From Falsochrobactrum shanghaiense (GTDB lineage Bacteria; Pseudomonadota; Alphaproteobacteria; Rhizobiales; Rhizobiaceae), in assembly GCF_003149535.1 (NCBI RefSeq), contig NZ_QGDB01000001.1:186001-250000 (forward strand): 64,000 nucleotides of DNA, in the 5' to 3' direction. Below are positions 1 to 9,259 of the stretch, piece by piece. The translations under genes were made by a program, and so were the position numbers. How positions within the stretch are numbered: position 1 is the stretch's first letter; the number at the start of each line of letters is the position of its first letter. The notes below the pieces were generated by a model. That model searched no databases and was not told where the DNA came from. It was given only the letters and a program-made list of their open reading frames with translations.

Positions 1-1008
1 TTCGATCAGATCCCATTTGTTAAACGCGATGACCGGCGCGCGGCCCTCGCGGATGATGAGATCGACGATCTGCAAATCCTGCTTCTCGAAGGGAATCGTC
101 GCATCGAGCACGATGATGACCACTTCGGCGAAGCGGATGGCGCGCAGGCCATCGGCGACGGAAAGCTTTTCGAGCTTTTCCTGAACGCGCGACTTGCGGC
201 GCAGCCCAGCGGTGTCAAACAGCTTGATCTTGCGGCCACGCCATTCCCAATCGACCGAGATCGAATCGCGCGTGATGCCTGCTTCCGGCCCGGTCAGCAG
301 GCGGTCCTCGCCCAGCATCGTGTTGATCATGGTGGACTTGCCCGCATTGGGGCGTCCGACAATGGCGATGCGCAGCGGCTTGGTTGCATCATAGGCCGGA
401 ATGACTTCCTCATCCGGGTCTTCGATGTCGTCGCCGACCAGCGCGCCAACGGCGGCGGGCGCAAAGGCTGCATCCGCCTCTTCCTCTTCGCGCTCATGCG
501 CAAAGACGCGCTCTTCGCCAAGAAGCTCAACAATGGCGTCGCGCAGATCGGGCATTCCCTGTCCGTGTTCGGCGGAAATCGGGCATGGTTCGCCAAGGCC
601 GAGCTGGAAGGCGTCATAAAGGCCGCTATGCGCGCCGCGTGCTTCGGCCTTGTTGGCGACCAGCACCACCGGCTTGCCGGAACGGCGCACCAATTCGGCG
701 AAAGTTCCATCGGCGGGCGTTACGCCCGCCTTGGCGTCGATGATGAAAAGAATGGCGTCGGCTTCGGCAATGGCCGCTTCGGTCTGGGCGCGCATACGCG
801 CTTCCAGACTGTCATTGGCGGCTTCTTCAAGACCCGCCGTGTCGATGACATCGAATTTGAGGTCGTAAAGCTTTGCGTCATGGATACGCCGGTCGCGCGT
901 GACGCCCGGCAGATCGTCCACCAGCGCCAGCTTGCGACCGACGAGGCGATTGAACAGCGTGGACTTGCCGACATTGGGACGCCCGACGATGGCGAGGGTG
1001 AAACTCAT
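1..1008 (-). CDS. der: Ribosome biogenesis GTPase Der (EngA), C-terminus cut off by window edge
   Basis: Der is a double-GTPase that helps assemble the 50S subunit in the cytoplasm. The visible 336 residues contain two complete G domains. The first P-loop GRPNVGKST is at residues 9-17 and is followed by DTAGLEE and a NKAE-type G4 motif. An acidic linker rich in E and D (about residue 145-195) leads to the second P-loop GRPNAGKST near residue 217, then DTAGLRR and NKWD at the very edge. The start is the ATG at 1006-1008, which gives the family's usual [11 protein letters not shown] beginning. The C-terminal KH-like domain lies outside the window. It is transcribed in the same direction as the TPR protein upstream, 47 bases away, and is probably cotranscribed with it. 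Confidence 0.97.
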   Translation of the reverse strand, partial: MSFTLAIVGRPNVGKSTLFNRLVGRKLALVDDLPGVTRDRRIHDAKLYDLKFDVIDTAGLEEAANDSLEARMRAQTEAAIAEADAILFIIDAKAGVTPADGTFAELVRRSGKPVVLVANKAEARGAHSGLYDAFQLGLGEPCPISAEHGQGMPDLRDAIVELLGEERVFAHEREEEEADAAFAPAAVGALVGDDIEDPDEEVIPAYDATKPLRIAIVGRPNAGKSTMINTMLGEDRLLTGPEAGITRDSISVDWEWRGRKIKLFDTAGLRRKSRVQEKLEKLSVADGLRAIRFAEVVIIVLDATIPFEKQDLQIVDLIIREGRAPVIAFNKWDLIE

Positions 1009-1055
1009 TGAATACCCATGAAACGAAGTGACTCCAGAATTCGGATCGTCCGATC

Positions 1056-1727
1056 TCAGCCTTGCGCGGCAACGCCTGCGCCGCGCATGAGATCGAGCAT
1101 GGTGTTGGCGCGCTGGCGAATATTCGCCGGCACCAGATTATCATTGGCAAGCTGGTCGAACAGCTTGAAGGCATCGTCGAAACGTCCGGCCTTCCATGCC
1201 GCAAGCCCCAGCGCCTCGCGCGCGCTGCCGCGCATCGGGTGGCCGTCCGCCGAAAGCGTCTCGACGCGGCTTGCCACATCCTCGTAAGAACCGCTGTCGA
1301 CCAGCAGATAGGCCGCACGCAGGCGCGCGACATCGCGCAATTGCGAGGGCACGCCATTATCCGCAGCAACCTTGTCGAAAGCCGCAACCGCTGCCGCCGC
1401 ATCGCCCTTTTCGGCCAGAACCGCAGCCGCGCGCAGACGCGCCAGCACCGGATAGGAACCATAGCCGGTCTTTTCCAGATCATCGAGAGCCGCCAGCGCT
1501 TCGTCGTTCTTGCCTTCTGCGGCAAGATCGAGCGCTGCAAGGAACTTGTCGCCCGAAGCCGACGCCCTGCTGTCGGACCAATGCTGATAGCCGACCATGC
1601 CCGCGGTTCCCAGAACCAGAGCAACGGCACCGCCCATCAGAATCGGCCCGAAACGCCGCCAGATCGATTTCATCTGTTCTGAACGGAGTTCCTCGTTTAC
1701 CTCGCGAATGAAACTGTCGTCTGCCAT
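1056..1727 (-). CDS. Single-span membrane protein with TPR-like region (YfgM-type)
   Basis: This is a 223-residue protein with a short cytoplasmic N-terminus, one membrane segment at about residues 28-47 ([20 protein letters not shown]) and an alanine-rich helical repeat region to the end. That layout fits the YfgM-like family (DUF2133/TPR_21), whose E. coli member is an ancillary SecYEG and periplasmic chaperone subunit. Family placement rests on the architecture and the start [15 protein letters not shown]. The role at the translocon is inferred. YfgM and Der are also neighbours in many other genomes, where BamB usually sits between them. BamB is absent from this gap. Confidence 0.85.
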   Translation of the reverse strand: MADDSFIREVNEELRSEQMKSIWRRFGPILMGGAVALVLGTAGMVGYQHWSDSRASASGDKFLAALDLAAEGKNDEALAALDDLEKTGYGSYPVLARLRAAAVLAEKGDAAAAVAAFDKVAADNGVPSQLRDVARLRAAYLLVDSGSYEDVASRVETLSADGHPMRGSAREALGLAAWKAGRFDDAFKLFDQLANDNLVPANIRQRANTMLDLMRGAGVAAQG

Positions 1728-1910
1728 GGTCCGCCATTCTGTTGATCTTGGATAGGTCTATTCCGGCGCTTTTAGTCGTAATTCGCGCCATATGTAAGAC
1801 CCGAGCGCGAAATAAGCAGCCAGCGGCCATACAATATGCATTTCTGTCCGACCTTCGCCACATTCAAGATACACAAAGCAATCTTTCCCCCAGCCCGGCG
1901 TTCATTTCCC

Positions 1911-2900
1911 ATGCGTATTATTCGGTCCATCCTTGCTGTTGCCTCCGTCCTTGCTTTTGCCGCCCATCCGGCGCAGGCGCAGGCGCAGACGGCCAAGCCG
2001 CAATATGTGCTCATCTCATTTGATGGTGCGCATGACAACAGGCTGTGGACACGCTCGCGCGAGCTTGCAAGGAAACATGACGCGCATTTCACCTATTTCC
2101 TGTCCTGCGTCTTTCTGATGACCAAAAAGGACCGCCGCGATTATCAGCCGCCGCGCAGAAAGGCGGGAGCCTCCAATGTCGGCTTTGCCTTAAGCCATGA
2201 AGAAGTCGTAACCCGGCTCGACAATATCTGGCAGGCGCATCTGGAAGGCCATGAAATGGCCAGCCATGGCTGCGGCCATTTCGACGGCTCCGAGTGGTCC
2301 ACCGCCGACTGGAGCAAGGAAATCGCGGAATTTCGCCGTATCATGGCCGGGGCCTATCGCAACAACGGCATCAAGGGCGAGCCGGAAGGCTGGCAGGCGC
2401 TCGTTCGCAACGGCATCGAGGGGTTTCGCGCGCCCTATCTGGCCAGCGCGAGGCCGGTGCAGGAGGCGCTGAAAGCCAGCGGCTTCCGCTATCAGGCTTC
2501 CGCCGTGACAAGCGGGCCGGAACACCCCAAAATTTCTGGCAGCTTTGCCTCTTTCGGCTTGCCGCTCATTCCCGAAGGCCCTTCGCAGCGACCCATTATC
2601 GGCATGGATTACAATCTCTATGTGCGCCATTCCAAGGGCAAGGAAGCGCCGCTGCAATCGGCGCAATTCGAGGAGCGCACCTATAGGGCGTTCCGCGCAG
2701 CCTTCGACAAACAATATGCGGGCGAGCGCGTGCCGCTTCAACTCGGCTTTCATTTCGTGCTGATGAATGACGGCGCTTACTGGCGCGCCATGGAACGGCT
2801 GGTCGGAGAAGTCTGCACCATGGCCGATGTCAAATGCACGACTTACAAGAACTATCTTGACAGCATCGACCAGCAGGCAGGCGAGCCGCATCGTTCATAA
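1911..2900 (+). CDS. Secreted polysaccharide deacetylase-like protein
   Basis: The 329-residue product starts with a clear Sec signal peptide (MRIIRSILAVASVLAFAAHP, cleavage near AQA-QAQ). A NodB-like fold follows: the FDG motif near residue 35 replaces the usual TFDD, and GHEMASHGCGH near residue 118 supplies candidate metal-binding histidines. Polysaccharide deacetylases remove acetyl groups from envelope or extracellular sugars. The substrate here is unknown and the first aspartate motif is atypical, so activity is not certain. An in-frame start upstream at 1836 would bury the signal peptide, so the ATG at 1911 is preferred. It converges on the MFS gene with four bases between the stops. 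Confidence 0.85.
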   Translation: MRIIRSILAVASVLAFAAHPAQAQAQTAKPQYVLISFDGAHDNRLWTRSRELARKHDAHFTYFLSCVFLMTKKDRRDYQPPRRKAGASNVGFALSHEEVVTRLDNIWQAHLEGHEMASHGCGHFDGSEWSTADWSKEIAEFRRIMAGAYRNNGIKGEPEGWQALVRNGIEGFRAPYLASARPVQEALKASGFRYQASAVTSGPEHPKISGSFASFGLPLIPEGPSQRPIIGMDYNLYVRHSKGKEAPLQSAQFEERTYRAFRAAFDKQYAGERVPLQLGFHFVLMNDGAYWRAMERLVGEVCTMADVKCTTYKNYLDSIDQQAGEPHRS

Positions 2901-2904
2901 TCAA

Positions 2905-4092
2905 TTATCGTTTACGGCCCGCAGCAAGGCCGATCATGGCCGCGATCACCAGCGAGAAGGCCGCAACGAGGCTGGGCAATGTGAACGAGCCGGAATATTG
3001 CGCCATCAAGCCCGCCACCAGCGGCCCGATGATCTGGCCGATGCTGAAACATACCGTCATGCGCGCCAGGGCTTTTTTGGGCGAAAGCGGCGCCAGCACC
3101 CGCGCGGCCTGAAGGCCGAAAGCCGTCAATGCCATAAAGGTTCCGCCTAAAAGCGCGCCGCCGACCAGAGGGCCGATGGGTGGCGGCAGCACCACGCTTG
3201 CGGCAACGCCGATGGCTTCGAGTATGGCCGTCAGGGCAAATGCGGTGAACAGGCCCAGTTTTCGCGCCGATGGCGACCACAGCCAGATGGATGGGGCGGC
3301 GCAAAGGCCGGTCACGATCCACACGGCGGCTTCCATCGTCGCCCCGCCCTCGCTGGAACGGACGATTGCGATCAGGAAGGTCGCGGTAATCACATAGCCG
3401 AAACCGAAAATGCCATAGGCCAGCGCCAGCGCATTGAAAGCGAAGCTTTTGGGCAATTTTGGCTCGCGCGTGCCATTCTTGCCACCGACCGGTCCGCTTT
3501 TGACCAGCAAGGCCACCGGCACGATAATCAGTGCGGTGAGGATCGCCGATCCGATCCAGTCCGCGCGCCAGCCCAGCCCGGCATAGCTGCCGCCTGCGAC
3601 AAGCATGGCGGAAAGCGCGATGCCGCAGCCGACCCCGCCAAAATGCAGCGCCCCCAATCCTGTCCGTCCCGCGGTCGCGACATGGCCAAGAACGATGGCG
3701 GTGCACAGGATCATGGTGACCGCGCTGATGAAACCTGCGGCAAGGCGGATTGCGGAAAACAGCCAGACATCATTGAAGAAGGCCATTGCAAGACATAAAA
3801 GCGCGCTTGCGGCGAGACCGGTAATCACGGTTGCGCGCTCGATCCCCGCCGACCAGCCATAGCCTGCCGCGATCGCGCCCAGCAGATAGCCGATATAATT
3901 GGCCGAAGCGATGAAACCCGCATCGGCGGCATTGAAGCCTATATCGGCCATCATGCCGGGCAGGCTCGGCGTATAGATGAAGCGCCCGATGCCCATGGCC
4001 GCCGCCATGGTGAGAAATCCGCCTAAGGCATATTGAAAGGCGGTCTGGTGCGGGTCTTGTGAGGCGTATATCTGATTCATGGGCGGCAACAT
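2905..4092 (-). CDS. MFS permease, YbfB/YjiJ type
   Basis: The 395-residue integral membrane protein has about 12 hydrophobic segments and opens with [19 protein letters not shown], typical of the YbfB/YjiJ branch of the major facilitator superfamily. No substrate can be read from the sequence. The start at 4092 has a purine-rich GGCGAGG ribosome site just upstream. The ATG at 4080 (MNQIY) is an alternative. It stands alone between the secreted deacetylase (convergent) and the FUSC gene, which ends 55 bases upstream. Confidence 0.88.
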   Translation of the reverse strand: MLPPMNQIYASQDPHQTAFQYALGGFLTMAAAMGIGRFIYTPSLPGMMADIGFNAADAGFIASANYIGYLLGAIAAGYGWSAGIERATVITGLAASALLCLAMAFFNDVWLFSAIRLAAGFISAVTMILCTAIVLGHVATAGRTGLGALHFGGVGCGIALSAMLVAGGSYAGLGWRADWIGSAILTALIIVPVALLVKSGPVGGKNGTREPKLPKSFAFNALALAYGIFGFGYVITATFLIAIVRSSEGGATMEAAVWIVTGLCAAPSIWLWSPSARKLGLFTAFALTAILEAIGVAASVVLPPPIGPLVGGALLGGTFMALTAFGLQAARVLAPLSPKKALARMTVCFSIGQIIGPLVAGLMAQYSGSFTLPSLVAAFSLVIAAMIGLAAGRKR

Positions 4093-4147
4093 ACGCCTCG
4101 CCTATTCGTGGGCAATTGAATTTTTCTGATCGGAATATTCATTCCGA

Positions 4148-5197
4148 CTATGCCTTGCGTTCGGGCACCGTCATACTGTCCGGGTGGGCCGAATGGAGGA
4201 AATGCAGCAATGCCTCATTGACCGCTTGCAGCCGGAAAGCGGTGTCACGCCAGCCAAAAGCGATATTCTCCGGCATGGGTGTAAGACGCTGCGCCGCCTC
4301 GCTTTCCTCCACCGCGCAATTGTCGATCACTATCCGCAACGAACGCAAAACCCATTCCGGCGGCGGAGTTTCCTTCTTGCGCAAGGCATTGCCAACCGCT
4401 TCGCCAAACAGCAAGGCACAGGCATAAAGGCGAATGCCGCGCCGGTCATAGCGCCCGGCCATTTCGCTGATCTCGCGTGCAATGAGACGGCCGCGCAGCG
4501 ACCAGCGCGCATTGGAGCGCGCCAGCGCAATACCCTCACCCAGCGCGACGACCGCCTGCTGGGCGCTTGCGAACTGATTGACGGCATTTTGCGCACGCAC
4601 CATATCCTGTTTTTCAAGTGCGATGGCACATTGCTTCAGGCCCGAGACGATTCTGTCCGTCAGGCCGCGGACGCCCCGGTCGATCACCCGCACCGGATTG
4701 GGGGTCAGCAAAATCTGGCTGAATAACAGCCCCACGCCTGCTCCAACCAGCACATCGATCAGGCGCGTCACACCCGCCGCCTGCGGCCCCAGTGCCAGAA
4801 CCAGTATGGCCGAAATGCCCGACTGGATGGCAATAGCCGGGGCCAGGCCGAAAGTCGTGGCCAGCACCATCGCCGCAAAGGTTACAGCACTCATATGCAG
4901 AACGGGCGTCGTTTCGGGTAATAAAAGCGAAAGCTCGCCCACCAACACCCCGGTCGTTACCCCGATGATGATGCCGATGGCCTGCTTGCCATGATTGGGC
5001 AGGTTTGGCGCCAGGCACACCACCGCCGCCACCATGGCAAAGACCGGTCGCGGCTGGCCAAGCATCCATTGGCAGAGCAGCCACGCCACCCCGCCCGCAA
5101 CCGCTGCGACCAGTGAATCGCGCCAGCTAACCGACCATTGCTGAAAAACCTTGTTCAATCGCTGGCGCATGGGCGTTCTCAAGATATTTGTTTTCAC
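4148..5197 (-). CDS. FUSC-family membrane protein (aromatic-acid-exporter-like)
   Basis: This 349-residue protein carries about six N-terminal membrane segments (residues 28-165) followed by a cytoplasmic helical region. That is half the layout of the fusaric-acid-resistance/AaeB exporters and matches short FUSC-family proteins. It probably exports small organic acids or supports envelope integrity; no substrate is identifiable. The start codon appears to be GTG at 5195-5197, preceded by CAGGATAATGC. An ATG at 5170 is the alternative. It follows the ArsC-like gene on the same strand, with a possible terminator between them. Confidence 0.8.
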   Translation of the reverse strand: MKTNILRTPMRQRLNKVFQQWSVSWRDSLVAAVAGGVAWLLCQWMLGQPRPVFAMVAAVVCLAPNLPNHGKQAIGIIIGVTTGVLVGELSLLLPETTPVLHMSAVTFAAMVLATTFGLAPAIAIQSGISAILVLALGPQAAGVTRLIDVLVGAGVGLLFSQILLTPNPVRVIDRGVRGLTDRIVSGLKQCAIALEKQDMVRAQNAVNQFASAQQAVVALGEGIALARSNARWSLRGRLIAREISEMAGRYDRRGIRLYACALLFGEAVGNALRKKETPPPEWVLRSLRIVIDNCAVEESEAAQRLTPMPENIAFGWRDTAFRLQAVNEALLHFLHSAHPDSMTVPERKA

Positions 5198-5220
5198 GCA
5201 TTATCCTGACACATCGAAGC

Positions 5221-5255
5221 AGGAAGAGAAATCAGTCCAGTGAACTGATTTTCCT
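5221..5255 (-). terminator. Possible terminator after the ArsC-like gene
   Basis: An 8-bp stem AAATCAGT/ACTGATTT (5229-5236 with 5244-5251, 7-nt loop) is extended by AGGA/TCCT at 5221-5224 and 5252-5255. On the minus strand it is followed by a pyrimidine-rich stretch (TTTCTCTTCC). It lies 38 bases past the ArsC-like stop. Confidence 0.45.
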
Positions 5256-5288
5256 GCGGAGGTGTTTCACACTTTTGCTGGAAATGTT

Positions 5289-5639
5289 CTAGGACTTGAA
5301 AAAGGCCTCATACTGATCCGGCTTGAAGCCAACCGTCATTGCACCGTCCTTTTCGAGCACCGGGCGCTTGACCATGGAAGGCTGCGCCAGCATCAGTTCA
5401 CGCGCCTTGTCTTCATCAAGATTCTGACGCTCTTCTTCGGGCAGTTTTCTGAAGGTGGTGCCTGCCCGGTTGAGCAGTTTTTCCCATTCGATATTTTTCA
5501 AAAAACCATCGAGTGTGTCTGCATCGAGACCATCTTTTTTGTAATCATGGAAGGCATATTCAATGCCGTGATCATCCAGCCAGTTGCGCGCCTTTTTCAT
5601 GGTGTCGCAATTTTTGATGCCATAGATGGTCACGCGCAT
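5289..5639 (-). CDS. ArsC-family thiol reductase-like protein (YffB type)
   Basis: This 116-residue thioredoxin-fold protein belongs to the ArsC/Spx/YffB group. The N-terminus YGIKNCDTMKKARNWL carries a single cysteine at residue 11 followed by DTMKKAR, which is the YffB signature, and the family KRPVLEKDG motif sits near residue 92. YffB proteins are small and probably glutathione-dependent; their physiological substrate is unknown, and true arsenate reduction is not implied. The ATG at 5639 has an AGGAG-type site just upstream (ggagagttctcatg region). Confidence 0.88.
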   Translation of the reverse strand: MRVTIYGIKNCDTMKKARNWLDDHGIEYAFHDYKKDGLDADTLDGFLKNIEWEKLLNRAGTTFRKLPEEERQNLDEDKARELMLAQPSMVKRPVLEKDGAMTVGFKPDQYEAFFKS

Positions 5640-5803
5640 GAGAACTCTCCTTTGATGATTCCGCGATTGGAGACTCTATAGACGCAAAGCGGCTTCGCCA
5701 CAAAATTTGCACAATTGCGCATGGCGTTTTTGGAAAATCGAGCCTGATTTATCTCAAAACGGGCTTCTGAAGTGCAAAAATGCGCATTTTGCGGCTCTGT
5801 TTT

Positions 5804-6901
5804 TCAGCTTTTTCGTTCCCTTTCCAGCAAATCGCGCTTGCGTTCGACGCCCCAGCGATAGCCGGACAAGCCACCATCATTGCGCACCACGCGGTGGCAG
5901 GGAACGGCGATTGCGATCTTGTTGGCGGCGCAGGCTCCGGCGACCGCGCGGGTGGATTTCGGCAGGCCAAGCTTTTGCGCAAGTTCGCTATAGCTCAGGG
6001 TTTCGCCTGCGGGAATTTCGCGCAGCGCCTGCCAGACGCGCTGCTGGAATGCGGTTCCGCGCAGGTCGAGCGGCAGGTCAAGCCCGATGCGGGGATTTTC
6101 GACAAAACCAATCACCTGCGCGATGTGATCCTCGAAATCCCGGTCGGCGCCGACAAGTTCGGCCTTTGGGAAACGTTTTTCGAGATCGCGGATGAGTTCT
6201 TCCGGCTCGTCGCCCATCAGAATGGCGCAGACGCCGTGATCGCTTTGCGCCACCAGCACCGCCCCAAGCGAGGACTGGCCGATCGCGAAGCGAATGGTTT
6301 CATTGTCGCCGCCTGACTTATAAGCCTTTGGTTTCATACCCAGAATCTTATCGGAAGCTTCATAGAAGCGGCTGGAGGAATTATAGCCTGCATCATAGAT
6401 GGCCTCGGTTACGCTCGTCTGCGGGGTTTTGAGTGCTGCGCGCATTTTACCGGCGCGGTGCGCATCCGCATAGGCTTTGGGCGTCAAGCCCGTCAAGCCT
6501 TTGAAAATACGATGCAAATGCGCGGGGCTGGTGTTGAGGGCGCTGGCGATTTCCTCCAATGCGGGTATTTCCTGCGCAGCTTCGATAAAACGGCAGGCGC
6601 TTGCGACCATATCGGCGTGGCGGGCATTGTTCTGCGCGGCAAGCGTTGAGTTGAGATCAGGATGACAGCGCATACAGGGCCGGAAGCCCGCGCGCCTTGC
6701 CTCTTCAACACATTGAAAAAACTGCACATTTTCGCGCTTTCCCCGCCGCGACGGGCAGGATGGGCGGCAATAGACGCCGGTGGTGCGCACCGCATAGACG
6801 AATTCGCCATCCGATGCGTGATCGCGCGCCAGCACTTTCTGCCAGCGGCTTTCGTCAAGATCGTGCCCCAGTTCGTGCTTATGTGTCGTCATCAGGTTCA
6901 T
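5804..6901 (-). CDS. ada: Ada: methylphosphotriester repair activator / O6-methylguanine-DNA methyltransferase
   Basis: Ada repairs alkylated DNA by suicidal methyl transfer and then activates the adaptive response. The domains run in order. The N-terminal zinc/methyl-acceptor domain has cysteines in YCRPSCPSRRG and RPCMRCHPDL. A central AraC-type helix-turn-helix follows (LEEIASALNTSPAHLHRIFK). The C-terminal methyltransferase carries the active-site motif PCHRVVRNDGG near residue 335. The length of about 365 residues is normal. I prefer the ATG at 6901, which has GAGGATAAC ahead of it. In-frame starts at 6916 and 6922 (GTG) are possible. It is a single gene with no neighbouring alkA or alkB. 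Confidence 0.95.
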   Translation of the reverse strand: MNLMTTHKHELGHDLDESRWQKVLARDHASDGEFVYAVRTTGVYCRPSCPSRRGKRENVQFFQCVEEARRAGFRPCMRCHPDLNSTLAAQNNARHADMVASACRFIEAAQEIPALEEIASALNTSPAHLHRIFKGLTGLTPKAYADAHRAGKMRAALKTPQTSVTEAIYDAGYNSSSRFYEASDKILGMKPKAYKSGGDNETIRFAIGQSSLGAVLVAQSDHGVCAILMGDEPEELIRDLEKRFPKAELVGADRDFEDHIAQVIGFVENPRIGLDLPLDLRGTAFQQRVWQALREIPAGETLSYSELAQKLGLPKSTRAVAGACAANKIAIAVPCHRVVRNDGGLSGYRWGVERKRDLLERERKS

Positions 6902-6990
6902 GTCCGTTATCCTCATAATCACTATGAAGAAAACCTAATTCAACACAATAATGTGCGCACTCCGCTGCCTGCTTTCAAATTTATTGTCGT

Positions 6991-7605
6991 TCACGCCTTG
7001 CGCGCTGCGCGGATCGCATCCAGCAATTGCTGCTCGCGCATCACGCCGCCATAAAGTCGCGTGCCGATCACGAAAGACGGCGTCCCGCTGAAGTTGAAGG
7101 CTTCACCCTGATCCATATTGCGGCTCAGAAGATCGTTGATCCGCTCTGAATCCGCCCCGTAATCGGCTTCCAGCTTTCCGGGATCCAGCCCCGCCTCTTC
7201 CAGCGCCGCGCGCACCCGCTCTTTGGAAAGGCGGCCTTTCGTCTGCATCAAGGCTTCCATCGCCTTGATATAATTGCCGGATTTTTCAGCGGCCAGAACC
7301 AGCCGCGATGCATAGGCGGAATTCTCGCCAAAGATTATCCAGTCTTTCAAGACCAGACGGACATTGCCGTCATTCTTGACGACCTGCATCAGACCGGCAT
7401 GGCCGCTTTTGCAATAAGAGCATTGATAATCGAAATATTCGACGATGGTGACATCGCCAAGAGGATTGCCCAGCACGGGGTTTTCCGGATCATAAAGGAC
7501 TTCCGCCACGCCCGGAAAGCGCTGGGCAAGGCTTTTATGGGGGCCGAAGGCCAATGCGGCGGCGCCGGCGGCACCGGCAAGCAATATCTGGCGGCGAGCG
7601 ATCAT
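6991..7605 (-). CDS. DsbA-family thiol:disulfide oxidoreductase, exported
   Basis: This 204-residue periplasmic thioredoxin-fold protein has an N-terminal signal (MIARRQILLAGAAGAAALAF) that is hydrophobic and may be twin-arginine-like (ARRQIL). The redox site CSYC lies in YFDYQCSYCKSGHAG and the cis-proline loop in FSGTPSFVIG. It resembles the Com1/BdbD-like DsbA proteins. The ATG at 7605 overlaps the TGA of the upstream L,D-transpeptidase (TGATG) with GGGGG a few bases before it, so the two are translationally coupled. A longer in-frame start at 7743 would read through the transpeptidase gene and is rejected. Confidence 0.92.
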   Translation of the reverse strand: MIARRQILLAGAAGAAALAFGPHKSLAQRFPGVAEVLYDPENPVLGNPLGDVTIVEYFDYQCSYCKSGHAGLMQVVKNDGNVRLVLKDWIIFGENSAYASRLVLAAEKSGNYIKAMEALMQTKGRLSKERVRAALEEAGLDPGKLEADYGADSERINDLLSRNMDQGEAFNFSGTPSFVIGTRLYGGVMREQQLLDAIRAARKA

Positions 7606-8399
7606 CAGCTTGCCCCCTGTCCCGATTGAGACTTGCTTAGAACGACCACGCGGCTTCCGTTGGAAACCCGTTTGTGCAGGTCGAGAATATCCTGATTGTA
7701 AAGGCGGATGCAGCCCGAGGATGCGGCCTTGCCCACACTCCACGGCTCATTGGTGCCATGGATGCGATAGAGCGTATCCTTACCGTCACGATAAAGATAA
7801 AGCGCGCGCGCACCAAGCGGATTGCGGATGCCGCCTTCAAGCCCCCTGGCATATTTCGCGTAATGCTCGGGATTGCGTTTGATCATGTTCTGCGTCGGGG
7901 TCCAGCGTGGCCAGCGCGCCTTGTAGGCGACTTCCGCCTCGCCGGTGAAAACCATGCCGGCGCGCCCGACGCCGATCGAATAGCGCATGGCCTTGCCGCC
8001 CGGCTGCACCAGATAAAGATAGCGCGCATGGGGATCGACGACGATGGTTCCCGCCGGATAATGGGTATTGTAGCTGACCTGCCTGCGCAGATTGCGGTCG
8101 GCTATCTTGTCGAGGTCAAGCGCTGGAATATGATTGCCGCCATCATTGACCGCGCCATACATCACTTCATATTCGCTTTTTGCGGTATGAACTTCCGGCT
8201 GCGCTTCAATTACGGGTTCCGGCGCGGGGGCTGCTGCGACCGGCTGGGGCATGATGACGGGAACGGTTTCCACCACGGGGACGCTCGTGCAGGCGGCTGC
8301 GAGAAATGGCAGGCCGAGGATCACAGCGAGCCGGGCCGCTCCAATGCGGGTTGTTTTCGTCTTGTTTGCAGCGTGCAATGGATGCCCCCAGCCGGTCAT
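7605..8399 (-). CDS. L,D-transpeptidase lipoprotein (YkuD domain)
   Basis: The 264-residue protein has a lipobox LAAAC at about residues 32-36 after a hydrophobic signal, so it is probably an outer-membrane-anchored lipoprotein. A proline/alanine-rich linker (VPVIMPQPVAAAPAPEP) precedes the YkuD catalytic domain, which has YRIHGTNEPWSVG and the catalytic SSGCIRL near residue 242. In Brucella and relatives such enzymes make 3-3 peptidoglycan cross-links or tether outer-membrane beta-barrel proteins to peptidoglycan. Which reaction applies here cannot be read from sequence. It is the first gene of a two-gene unit with the DsbA-like gene. Confidence 0.93.
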   Translation of the reverse strand: MTGWGHPLHAANKTKTTRIGAARLAVILGLPFLAAACTSVPVVETVPVIMPQPVAAAPAPEPVIEAQPEVHTAKSEYEVMYGAVNDGGNHIPALDLDKIADRNLRRQVSYNTHYPAGTIVVDPHARYLYLVQPGGKAMRYSIGVGRAGMVFTGEAEVAYKARWPRWTPTQNMIKRNPEHYAKYARGLEGGIRNPLGARALYLYRDGKDTLYRIHGTNEPWSVGKAASSGCIRLYNQDILDLHKRVSNGSRVVVLSKSQSGQGAS

Positions 8400-8507
8400 T
8401 TAAAAAGCCTGTCATGGTGAAATTTCGAATATCAGTCTCGCGCGCTCTTAGTCGATTCGCGCGGCCGCAAGAACAGGACGGTTGTAAATCGCGGATAAGG
8501 CCGCCAC

Positions 8508-8524
8508 CTTAAGGCAGTCTTAAG
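8508..8524 (+). promoter_or_regulatory. PmrA/QseB-type direct repeat before the two-component operon
   Basis: CTTAAG-GCAGT-CTTAAG is a perfect hexamer direct repeat with a 5-bp spacer (11-bp period, one helical turn). It matches the known form of operators for OmpR-family regulators of the PmrA/QseB type. It ends 73 bases before the response-regulator start, so autoregulation is the natural reading. Binding itself is inferred. Confidence 0.6.
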
Positions 8525-8597
8525 CTGGCAGGGAGAGAAACCGCCGGAACGGTCTTTTTCAGAGACTTCACGCTCAAGTGAGTTGGAACGGAAACCT

Positions 8598-9257
8598 ATG
8601 CGCATTCTGGTGATCGAAGATGATCCAATCCTGCTCGATGGCTTGAGCGTCGGCCTCGGGCTGGCCGGATTCACGGTGGATACGGTGCCAAGTTGCAGCG
8701 ATGCGGAAGCAGCGATTGCCGCGCAGACTTATAATGCCGTCGTACTCGATCTCATGCTGCCGGATGGTTCGGGCCTCGATGTTCTCAAATCCATGCGGCA
8801 GGCGCGCGACGAAACGCCGGTGCTGCTGCTGACTGCACGCGACCAGGTGTCCGAGCGCATTGCCGGTCTGGATGCGGGCGCGGATGATTATGTCGGCAAG
8901 CCCTTCGACCTGCATGAGCTGGCGGCACGGGTGCGGGCAATCGCCCGCCGCGGCACGGGGCGCGCCAGCGCGACGCTGAACTGGCGCGGCGTGGAGCTTG
9001 ATCCGGCGGAGATGTCCGCGCGCCTGCATGGCGAAACGCTGCGGCTGACGCGGCGCGAGTTTTCCATCCTGCGCGCCCTGATGGAGCGTCCGACAGCGAC
9101 AATCTCCAAATCCACGCTGGAGGAAACGCTTTACGGCTGGCAGGAGGAAGTGGAAAGCAATGCCGTGGAAGTGCATGTCCATCATTTGCGATCCAAGCTC
9201 GGCGCAGGCTTCATAGAGACGGTGCGCGGGGTCGGCTACCGGCTTGCAAGGGCATAG
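8598..9257 (+). CDS. OmpR-family response regulator (PmrA/QseB/TctD-like)
   Basis: The 219-residue two-domain regulator has a receiver domain at residues 1-115 with IEDD acidic pocket residues 7-9, phospho-acceptor Asp51 (VVLDLMLPDGSG) and conserved KPFD. A winged-helix DNA-binding domain follows, with LRLTRREFSILRALM and a C-terminal RGVGYRLA. The start MRILVIEDD at 8598 is preferred over the in-frame 8583 start because it gives the standard N-terminus. The kinase gene begins 2 bases after its stop, so the pair is an operon. The CTTAAG repeat upstream suggests it regulates itself. The inducing signal is unknown. Confidence 0.94.
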   Translation: MRILVIEDDPILLDGLSVGLGLAGFTVDTVPSCSDAEAAIAAQTYNAVVLDLMLPDGSGLDVLKSMRQARDETPVLLLTARDQVSERIAGLDAGADDYVGKPFDLHELAARVRAIARRGTGRASATLNWRGVELDPAEMSARLHGETLRLTRREFSILRALMERPTATISKSTLEETLYGWQEEVESNAVEVHVHHLRSKLGAGFIETVRGVGYRLARA

Positions 9258-9259
9258 AG

